Positions 1-4,758 of a DNA stretch of 5,427 nt are shown one piece after another. The stretch's first letter is position 1; each line of letters opens with the position of its first letter. The stretch comes from Gemmatimonadales bacterium. GTDB lineage: Bacteria > Gemmatimonadota > Gemmatimonadetes > Gemmatimonadales > GWC2-71-9. A program made the translations under genes and the position numbers. A model generated the notes under the pieces. That model did not search any database. It was not told the DNA's origin and saw nothing but the letters and a program-made list of their open reading frames with translations. The stretch lies in NCBI GenBank assembly GCA_013003805.1, contig JABDII010000147.1, forward strand, positions 1 to 5,427, in the 5' to 3' direction.

Positions 1-42
1 CTATTGGCCATTGGCTATTGGCTATTGGCTATTGGCTATTGG
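1..42. repeat. 7-bp tandem repeat, six units of ctattgg
   Basis: Six head-to-tail heptamers fill positions 1-42; units 1 and 3-6 are ctattgg and unit 2 is ccattgg (one substitution). A degraded seventh unit (ctaggcg, 43-49) follows. The array touches the window edge, so its true length is unknown. It lies in non-coding DNA upstream of trigger factor. Heptanucleotide arrays of this kind can change copy number by slipped-strand replication; that is general knowledge and nothing here shows it happens at this locus. Confidence 0.93.
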
Positions 43-75
43 CTAGGCGTGAAGGTATAGCCGTCCCAGTTGACC

Positions 76-88
76 GATAGCCAATAGC
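76..88. repeat. Inverted copy of the heptamer motif
   Basis: The stretch gatagccaatagc is the reverse complement of gctattggctatc and pairs over about 12 bases with any of several registers of the upstream array (for example 28-39). The transcript, or single-stranded DNA, could therefore fold into alternative hairpins with a loop of roughly 35-60 bases, depending on which repeat unit pairs. No T-run follows, so it does not read as a classical intrinsic terminator for an upstream gene. A shorter arm (tagcc, 58-62) could pair with ggcta at 41-45. Confidence 0.7.
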
Positions 89-165
89 GGGGAGTGGGGC
101 GGCCAGGCGGTCGCTGATAGCTCCTAAACCCCATACCCATCTAAACTTAGACCTCCGATTCATCA

Positions 166-195
166 TTGACCCCGGAACCCCTGCCCCGGTAGATT
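166..195 (+). promoter_or_regulatory. Probable sigma70-type promoter for tig
   Basis: TTGACC at 166-171 matches five of six bases of the -35 consensus. An 18-bp spacer leads to TAGATT at 190-195, which matches four of six bases of TATAAT including the key T, A and final T. Transcription from this box would start around 201-203, only a few bases before the tig ATG at 206, giving an essentially leaderless mRNA; the lack of any Shine-Dalgarno sequence before that ATG fits. No CIRCE-type heat-shock operator is visible. Promoter strength is inference; house-keeping sigma preferences of this organism are unknown. Confidence 0.45.
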
Positions 196-205
196 CCATC
201 CCCCT

Positions 206-1459
206 ATGACTGAGATCACCGTCGAGAAGACCAGCGAGGATCTGGGCTCGAAGACCTTGAGCGTCACGGTCCCCCAGGACCGGGTCGAGCAGGCCGAGGC
301 GCGGGCCGTGCAGTACTACGCCAAGCGAGCCAAGCTGCCCGGATTTCGGAAGGGGAAGGTCCCGGCCCAAGTCATCAAGAAGCGCTTTGGCGATGCCATT
401 CGGCAGACCGTCCTGGAGGAGGTCATCCGGGAAGGCTGGGAGACCGCCCAGAGCCAGGAATCGCTCACTGCCGTGCTCGACCGCTCGGTCAGGAACGTCA
501 AGTTCCCGGAGGGCGCTCCGATCGAGTTCGAGCTGGTGGTCGAGGTCCGCCCCGAGCTCGATCTCCAACACACCAAGGGGTTCACCATCCCCCGAACCGT
601 GCCGCCGGTTTCCGATGCGGAAGTCGAGGAGCGGGTCCGAGCCTTGCAGGAGCAGAAAGCGACCTGGCTACCGGTCGAGGGCGAGAAGCCGACCGCGGGG
701 CAGCTGGTCCGAGTGGAGGTGGCGGCAGGGGACGACGATGCTGCCGGCGAGGCCAAGGCCTACCAATTGGTGCTGGGCCGTGGCGAGGCGCTCCCGGCCA
801 TCGAGGAACGCATCATGGAGCTCGTGCCTGGGGAAACCAAGGAAACGGACATCCGCTTCCCCGACGACGACCCCGACGAGGCCCGCCGCGGAACGTCACG
901 TCAGGTGCGGATCACGCTCCACGAGGTCAAGCGTCAGGAACTCCCTCCGGTCGATGACGCCTTCGCCCGTGAGGTAGGGGACTTTGAAACGCTCGACGCG
1001 CTCAAAGCTGCCATCCGGGAAGACCTGGTGAGTGCCGCCGCACGCGAAGCCGATGCCCGGGTGCGCGACCAGCTGATCCACGAGATCGTTGAGGCGAACC
1101 GGGTCGAGGCTCCGCCTTCGATGGTGCGCCGCCTCGTGACCGCGTACGCCCAGGCCTATAAGATTGCTCCCGAAAAATTCGAGCAATTCGCCACTGAGTT
1201 CCGTCCCGTCGCCGAGGCACAGGTCAAGCGCGAGCTGGTCCTGAACGCCGTGGCCGAGTCCGAGACCCTCGCGGCGACCGAAGCCGACCTGGACGCGCGC
1301 ATCGCCGAGATCGCTGAAGCGCAAGACCGCCCGGTTGCCGAGGTGTATGCCTCGCTCCAGAAATCGGACCGACTGCCCGACCTCGAACGGTCGATTACGG
1401 AAGAGAAGACGTTTACCTTTCTCCTAGAGCATTCAACCGTGGACGAGGTATCAGCGTGA
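206..1459 (+). CDS. tig: Trigger factor, ribosome-associated chaperone
   Basis: Trigger factor binds the ribosome at the nascent-chain exit and shields newly made polypeptides in the cytoplasm. The 417-residue length is close to the usual 430 or so. The N-terminal ribosome-binding domain (about 1-120) carries the signature GFRKGKVP at 46-53. A FKBP-like domain lies at about 155-242, followed by the C-terminal helical chaperone arms (about 245-410), which open with the typical ELPPVDDAFA stretch (245-254). The start at 206 gives MTEITVEK, which aligns with the usual MxxxVEK beginning. There is no Shine-Dalgarno sequence; see the promoter entry. The FKBP domain looks degenerate: the aromatic residue expected after IPG is Ile199 (LPAIEERI), and the Tyr after the FPE motif is replaced by Asp, so isomerase activity is doubtful while the chaperone role should stand. 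The stop overlaps the clpP start (GTGA). Confidence 0.96.
   Translation: MTEITVEKTSEDLGSKTLSVTVPQDRVEQAEARAVQYYAKRAKLPGFRKGKVPAQVIKKRFGDAIRQTVLEEVIREGWETAQSQESLTAVLDRSVRNVKFPEGAPIEFELVVEVRPELDLQHTKGFTIPRTVPPVSDAEVEERVRALQEQKATWLPVEGEKPTAGQLVRVEVAAGDDDAAGEAKAYQLVLGRGEALPAIEERIMELVPGETKETDIRFPDDDPDEARRGTSRQVRITLHEVKRQELPPVDDAFAREVGDFETLDALKAAIREDLVSAAAREADARVRDQLIHEIVEANRVEAPPSMVRRLVTAYAQAYKIAPEKFEQFATEFRPVAEAQVKRELVLNAVAESETLAATEADLDARIAEIAEAQDRPVAEVYASLQKSDRLPDLERSITEEKTFTFLLEHSTVDEVSA
1445..1449 (+). promoter_or_regulatory. Shine-Dalgarno sequence deciding the clpP GTG start
   Basis: GAGGT sits six bases before GTG at 1456, inside the last codons of tig. The GTG shares bases with the tig TGA stop (GTGA), the classic layout for translational coupling. 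No ATG lies in frame near the expected ClpP N-terminus, and the resulting protein begins ten or so residues before the conserved YIIERSSRGER block, as expected. Confidence 0.7.
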
Positions 1460-1830
1460 GTTCGAATCTGTATTTGCCACAGGCCAATCTCTATCCGCCC
1501 TACATCATCGAGCGGTCCAGCCGGGGCGAACGGACGTACGACATTTTCTCTCGACTCCTGATGGACCGCATTGTGTTCCTGGGCGCGCCCGTGAACGACG
1601 ATGTGTCGAACATCATCATCGCCCAGCTCCTGTTTCTCGAGGCGGACAACCCTGAAAAGGACGTGTACCTCTACATCAATTCGCCGGGCGGTGTCGTGTC
1701 GAGCGGGATGGCCATCTACGACACGATGCAACACCTGCGCGCGCCGATTAACACCATCTGCATGGGCATGGCGGCCTCCATGGGGTCCTTCCTCCTCGCG
1801 GCCGGCACCAAGGGCAAGCGGGCAGCGTAG
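1456..1830 (+). CDS. clpP: ClpP N-terminal fragment, as translated to the TAG
   Basis: This 124-residue product contains the axial-loop region, the conserved YIIERSSRGERTYDIFSRLL-type block (about 16-35), the YINSPGG oxyanion-loop motif (73-79) and the catalytic Ser108. It lacks His133, Asp182 and the handle helix that joins the two heptameric rings, so alone it should be neither active nor able to assemble properly. It starts at GTG 1456. Confidence 0.8.
   Translation: MSSNLYLPQANLYPPYIIERSSRGERTYDIFSRLLMDRIVFLGAPVNDDVSNIIIAQLLFLEADNPEKDVYLYINSPGGVVSSGMAIYDTMQHLRAPINTICMGMAASMGSFLLAAGTKGKRAA
1828..1830 (+). other. In-frame amber codon within clpP
   Basis: TAG occupies codon 125, in the strand between the Ser and His of the triad, preceded by GCG and followed by CCG. 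The neighbouring residues (KGKRAA before, PQSRIMIHQP after) leave no gap in the family alignment, which places the stop exactly at the conserved Leu. The base after the stop is C, a context generally known to be leaky, but no other readthrough signal is evident. The four-base arms GCGG (1818-1821) and CCGC (1831-1834) around it are too short to count as structure. Confidence 0.9.
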
Positions 1831-1845
1831 CCGCAGTCACGCATC

Positions 1846-2106
1846 ATGATCCATCAGCCGTCCGGTGGGGCGCAGGGGACGGCGGCGGATATCGAGATTC
1901 AGGCGCGGGAGATCCTCTATCTTCGAAATCGCATGAACCAGCTGTACGCAGCCCACACAGGGCAGCCGCTCGAGACCATCGAGCGCGATATGGATCGGGA
2001 CCGCTTCATGAGCTCGGAGGAAGCAAAAGACTACGGTATCATCGACAAGGTGTTCGAGCCCAGGAAGGACATGGTGGTACCGTCCCTTGACGGTGACGAG
2101 GGGTAA
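1846..2106 (+). CDS. clpP: ClpP C-terminal fragment, first available ATG after the TAG
   Basis: This 86-residue open frame is the second half of ClpP: His133 in MIHQPSGG, the handle helix (about 140-165 in full-length numbering) and Asp182. The ATG is simply the conserved Met of the IMIHQP motif. No Shine-Dalgarno sequence precedes it, so I do not think it is an independent start; automated annotation would probably still call it as a gene. The C-terminus ends in an acidic tail (DGDEG) before TAA. Confidence 0.55.
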   Translation: MIHQPSGGAQGTAADIEIQAREILYLRNRMNQLYAAHTGQPLETIERDMDRDRFMSSEEAKDYGIIDKVFEPRKDMVVPSLDGDEG

Positions 2107-2148
2107 CGACACCTTTTCAGAAGCGACTCACTCTCAACCGGCGTTTGC

Positions 2149-3399
2149 ATGTCAACCGATAAGCACCTTCGTTGCTCTTTCTGCGGCAAATCCAAGGATT
2201 CGGTCCGGAAGTTCATTTCCGGCCCGTCGGTCTACATCTGCAATGAGTGCATTACACTCTGCAACGAGATCCTTGCCGAAGACGAAGAGCGCGAGGTTGC
2301 GGAGAGTATTACGCAGGTCCCCACCCCAGCCGAAATCAAGGAAGTCCTCGATCAATACGTCATCGGTCAGGAGCTGGCCAAACGGACGCTCTCGGTTGCC
2401 GTCTACAATCACTACAAGCGCATCAACGCCGCGCGGGGACACGACGACGACGTCGAGCTCGACAAGTCCAACATCCTGCTCTTAGGCCCCACCGGGGTCG
2501 GGAAAACTCTCCTGGCCCAGACGCTGGCGCGCATTCTGGATGTTCCTTTCACCATCGCAGACGCCACCACGCTGACCGAAGCAGGGTACGTTGGCGAAGA
2601 TGTGGAGAACATTCTAGTCCGGCTGCTGCAGGCCGGCGACTTCAACGTGGGCGAATGCGAACGAGGCATCGTCTATATCGACGAGATTGACAAGATCGCG
2701 CGCAAGTCGGAGAACCCGAGCATTACGCGCGACGTGTCGGGCGAGGGCGTGCAGCAGGCGTTACTCAAGATCCTCGAAGGCACCGTGGCCTCGGTCCCTC
2801 CCCAGGGCGGCCGGAAGCACCCACAGCAGGAATACATCCAGATCAACACCCGGGACATCCTGTTCGTGTGCGGGGGCGCCTTCGACGGCCTGGAGAAGAT
2901 CATCGAGGCCCGTACTGGCCGGCAGCAGATCGGCTTCGGCGCCGCGACCGACCTGCCCGAGAATGCACCCAGCGGGGTGGCCCTGTATCACCAGGCCGAG
3001 CCGGACGACTTGCTCCGCTACGGCCTGATCCCCGAGTTGGTGGGCCGCATGCCGGTGATGGTGGCGCTCGACGAGCTGAACGAGGACGACCTGGTGCGCA
3101 TCCTGCTCGAGCCCCGAAACGCACTCACCAAGCAGTATCGGAAACTGTTCGAGCTGGAGAACGTGGGTCTGACCTTCGATCCTGCGGCGCTCCAGGCGGT
3201 GGCCGGAAAGGCCCTGAAGCGCGGCACCGGTGCCAGGGGCCTGCGCGCCATCCTCGAGATGATGATGACGGACCTGATGTTCGACCTCCCAAGCCGGGAT
3301 GATGTCCGCGAGATCGTCATCACGCGTGAGTCGGTGGCGGACGGGAAAGACCCGCTCATCCTGACCGAGCAGCCGCCGCTGAGCCAGCGGGAAGCCTGA
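2149..3399 (+). CDS. clpX: ClpX, ATP-dependent unfoldase of the ClpXP protease
   Basis: ClpX is the hexameric AAA+ ring that recognises tagged substrates, unfolds them with ATP and threads them into ClpP. At 416 residues it is full length. An N-terminal C4 zinc-binding domain has Cys9, Cys12, Cys31 and Cys34. The AAA+ module shows Walker A GPTGVGKT (113-120), pore-1 loop GYVG (146-149), Walker B IVYIDE (174-179), pore-2 region around 194-203, RKH loop (222-224), arginine finger in LVGR (Arg300) and sensor II GTGARGLR (359-366). The IGF loop that docks into ClpP clefts is intact (261-263), so this protein is built to work with a ClpP. The start gives MSTDKHLRCSFCGK, matching the family; no Shine-Dalgarno sequence is visible. 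It sits 42 bp after clpP and is probably cotranscribed from tig. Confidence 0.97.
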   Translation: MSTDKHLRCSFCGKSKDSVRKFISGPSVYICNECITLCNEILAEDEEREVAESITQVPTPAEIKEVLDQYVIGQELAKRTLSVAVYNHYKRINAARGHDDDVELDKSNILLLGPTGVGKTLLAQTLARILDVPFTIADATTLTEAGYVGEDVENILVRLLQAGDFNVGECERGIVYIDEIDKIARKSENPSITRDVSGEGVQQALLKILEGTVASVPPQGGRKHPQQEYIQINTRDILFVCGGAFDGLEKIIEARTGRQQIGFGAATDLPENAPSGVALYHQAEPDDLLRYGLIPELVGRMPVMVALDELNEDDLVRILLEPRNALTKQYRKLFELENVGLTFDPAALQAVAGKALKRGTGARGLRAILEMMMTDLMFDLPSRDDVREIVITRESVADGKDPLILTEQPPLSQREA

Positions 3400-3468
3400 C
3401 CCCGCCGAGCTGAGCTCGAACGCGAGCCGCTCCAATCCAGCCTTTGCCTGGGGCAGCACCCTGATTCC
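3400..3468 (+). other. 69-bp gap between clpX and engB
   Basis: I see no terminator, promoter or small gene here. The stretch is free of stops in the clpX frame, which is also the engB frame, but it holds no ATG, GTG or TTG in that frame before 3469. A GAGC/GCTC arm pair at about 3409-3419 is too short to be a terminator and no T-run follows it. Confidence 0.6.
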
Positions 3469-4104
3469 ATGCCCCGCCCCCGCCCCCAACCCGATCATTC
3501 AGCGACCCCCCGGGTCTCACCGCTCCGGAATCTGCCGGTCGAGTTCGTGGGCAGCTTTCCCGATCCGGCCGTCTTGCTCGACCCGGCGCTGCCAGAGCTG
3601 GCGTTTGTGGGCCGCTCGAACGTCGGGAAATCCAGTCTCATCAACGCGTTACTCGCGAGGCGGCGGCTGGCCCGGGTGAGTGGGACCCCGGGCAAGACTA
3701 CTCTGATCAACGTCTATCGGCTGCCGAGCTTCTATCTAGTTGACTTGCCGGGCTACGGGTGGGCCCGGGCAAGCAAGAAGGCCCGTGCCTCCTACCGATC
3801 GCTGGTCAGAGGCTATCTTCAGAATCGGACAACCCTCCACGGTGTCGTGTGGTTGCTGGACATCCGCCACCCGCCATCGGTCGACGACCGAGAGATGCAG
3901 GACCTCCTGGCCGAGGCCGGACATGCCGTGCTGGCTGTGATCACCAAAGCGGATAAGCTCGGCTTGGGAGCACGCGGGGAGCGGGTCCGCGCCCTCACCG
4001 AAGCATTGGAATTGAATGACGATCAGGTCCAGCTGGTCAGCAGTACGACTGGGCTTGGTATCGCCGACTTAGGCACAAGCCTGCTGGCTGCCGTTGACGG
4101 ATAG
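3469..4104 (+). CDS. engB: EngB/YsxC, ribosome-biogenesis GTP-binding protein
   Basis: This TRAFAC-class GTPase (EngB, YsxC, YihA) binds GTP and assists late assembly of the 50S ribosomal subunit; it is essential in several model bacteria. The 211-residue protein has all GTPase motifs: G1 GRSNVGKS (48-55), G2 within TPGKT (73-77), G3 DLPG (92-95, in DLPGYGWA), G4 TKAD (159-162) and a G5-type SSTTG (191-195). The conserved family opening FVGSF falls at 26-30, preceded by about 20 Pro/Arg-rich residues that are longer than usual. ATG 3469 is the only ordinary start codon available in frame after the clpX stop, although it has no good Shine-Dalgarno sequence, so a rarer start (for example CTG near 3532) cannot be excluded. 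The TAG stop overlaps the ribosome-binding site of the next gene. Confidence 0.95.
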   Translation: MPRPRPQPDHSATPRVSPLRNLPVEFVGSFPDPAVLLDPALPELAFVGRSNVGKSSLINALLARRRLARVSGTPGKTTLINVYRLPSFYLVDLPGYGWARASKKARASYRSLVRGYLQNRTTLHGVVWLLDIRHPPSVDDREMQDLLAEAGHAVLAVITKADKLGLGARGERVRALTEALELNDDQVQLVSSTTGLGIADLGTSLLAAVDG

Positions 4105-4107
4105 GAG
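4103..4107 (+). promoter_or_regulatory. Shine-Dalgarno sequence favouring the 4113 start
   Basis: AGGAG, formed partly from the engB stop codon, ends five bases before ATG 4113, an ideal spacing. The alternative GTG at 4107 would share its first base with this site and so would have no ribosome-binding site. This decides for ATG 4113, although the longer reading differs by only two residues. Confidence 0.75.
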
Positions 4108-4112
4108 TGACG

Positions 4113-4757
4113 ATGCGATACGCCCATGTTCTGACTCTCGGTCTGACCGGCATGGCGCTCATGGCCTGTGCCCACCGAACCCAGGCGCAAGCGGATACGA
4201 CTCGTGATGCGGTCAGCGACGGCGGTGTCGAAGGGAATTTGCCACCCGCAGGATACGGCACGCTGGAGCAGAGCCGGCTGGCCGTGACGATTCGAACCGA
4301 CGAGCTCGAGATCCGTTTCGTCCCCCTCGACGAGCGCGTCACTCGTCTCCTCGCGCCGGATGCGTATCGCTCGCTCCATGAGCTGGTCGCGTCTCGAAGG
4401 GCGGGAATCGATTCGCTCGGCATCCCCGACCCGGGGCTCATGTTGGTCACCTTCTTCAGCAAGCGGCCGGACGTCCTCTTCGACGCGCAGTTGATCTCGA
4501 TCGAGGTGCGGAGCCGGCGCTACCGTCCGATAGGCGTCATTCCCTATTCGTCCAACTTCACGTCGGGCCAGCTCGGCACGCGCGAGCAGGCTACCGGTAT
4601 CATCGTGTTCGACTCAGAACTCGCTGTCTACGAACCGATGACCTTCGCCTATGACCTGCTCACCACCAACGGATGGGAACGCAACCTTGGGGCGATCGAA
4701 CGTGAGCGGTCACGCGTAACGCTCAGGGCGCAACAGGCCGCCGAGGAAAGGAGGTAA
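4113..4757 (+). CDS. Exported protein of unknown function, probable lipoprotein
   Basis: I do not recognise the family. The 214-residue product begins with a short positive region (MRYAH) and a hydrophobic core ending LMAC (16-19), a fair lipobox with Cys19 as the lipidated residue; Met at -2 is less usual. An AQA at 25-27 would also suit signal peptidase I, so a free secreted protein is possible. The mature part has no further membrane segment. It alternates short hydrophobic strands with charged turns (for example VTIRTDELEIRFVPLD and LISIEVRSRRYRPIGVIPY), suggesting a beta-rich fold, and ends in a charged, probably helical tail rich in Arg, Glu and Gln (about 185-214). It follows engB by eight bases and precedes the acyltransferase by one base, so it is probably cotranslated with the latter. 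A GTG start at 4107 is less likely. Confidence 0.8.
   Translation: MRYAHVLTLGLTGMALMACAHRTQAQADTTRDAVSDGGVEGNLPPAGYGTLEQSRLAVTIRTDELEIRFVPLDERVTRLLAPDAYRSLHELVASRRAGIDSLGIPDPGLMLVTFFSKRPDVLFDAQLISIEVRSRRYRPIGVIPYSSNFTSGQLGTREQATGIIVFDSELAVYEPMTFAYDLLTTNGWERNLGAIERERSRVTLRAQQAAEERR
4747..4754 (+). promoter_or_regulatory. Strong Shine-Dalgarno sequence of the acyltransferase gene
   Basis: AAAGGAGG, followed by T, is a near-perfect complement of the 16S 3' end. It is made from the last codons of the upstream lipoprotein gene and lies four bases before ATG 4759. It is the strongest ribosome-binding site in the window and fixes the start of the truncated last gene. Confidence 0.85.
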
Positions 4758-4758
4758 C

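Larger units (their letters stand above)
1456..2106 (+). pseudogene. clpP: clpP, ATP-dependent Clp protease subunit, interrupted by an in-frame TAG
   Basis: ClpP forms the double-heptamer serine protease barrel that degrades proteins unfolded by ClpX or ClpA/ClpC. Read through the TAG, the frame gives 216 positions, a normal ClpP length, with a full triad: Ser108 (GMAASMGS), His133 (IMIHQP) and Asp182 (DRDRF). Codon 125 is TAG where the family has Leu (KGKRxxLPxSR). The two halves are in the same frame, so this is a substitution, most simply TTG to TAG, and not an indel. The rest of the gene shows no decay. It lies between tig (4-bp overlap) and clpX (42-bp gap), the standard setting for the main cellular ClpP. 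I label it a pseudogene because standard-code translation yields a dead fragment. A base-calling or assembly error, a recent mutation, or amber decoding would each make a different label right. Confidence 0.75.

Noticed and set aside
1..88. A CRISPR array or intrinsic terminator
   Set aside because: The units are 7 bp with no spacers, so it is not CRISPR; the inverted copy is not followed by a T-run, and the potential loop is long.
896..1324. Minus-strand open frames across tig
   Set aside because: They are shadows of the trigger factor gene, with low-complexity composition and no start signals.
1816..1850. A frameshift between the two clpP halves
   Set aside because: 1456 and 1846 are in the same frame, and residues on both sides of the TAG align without a gap, so it is a substitution and not an indel.
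1846..2106. An independent small gene starting at ATG 1846
   Set aside because: The ATG is the conserved Met of the ClpP IMIHQP motif, there is no ribosome-binding site, and homology continues upstream to the TAG.
2087..2115. TTGACG as a -35 box for a separate clpX promoter
   Set aside because: No acceptable -10 box lies 16-19 bp downstream.
3400..3468. A clpX-engB fusion by TGA readthrough
   Set aside because: The gap is open in frame, but 69 bp without a stop is unremarkable in GC-rich DNA, and both proteins have normal family boundaries.
2761..3498. A 245-codon open frame on the minus strand across clpX
   Set aside because: It is antisense to an unmistakable ClpX and reflects the codon bias of GC-rich DNA; it resembles no family I know and lacks a credible start signal.
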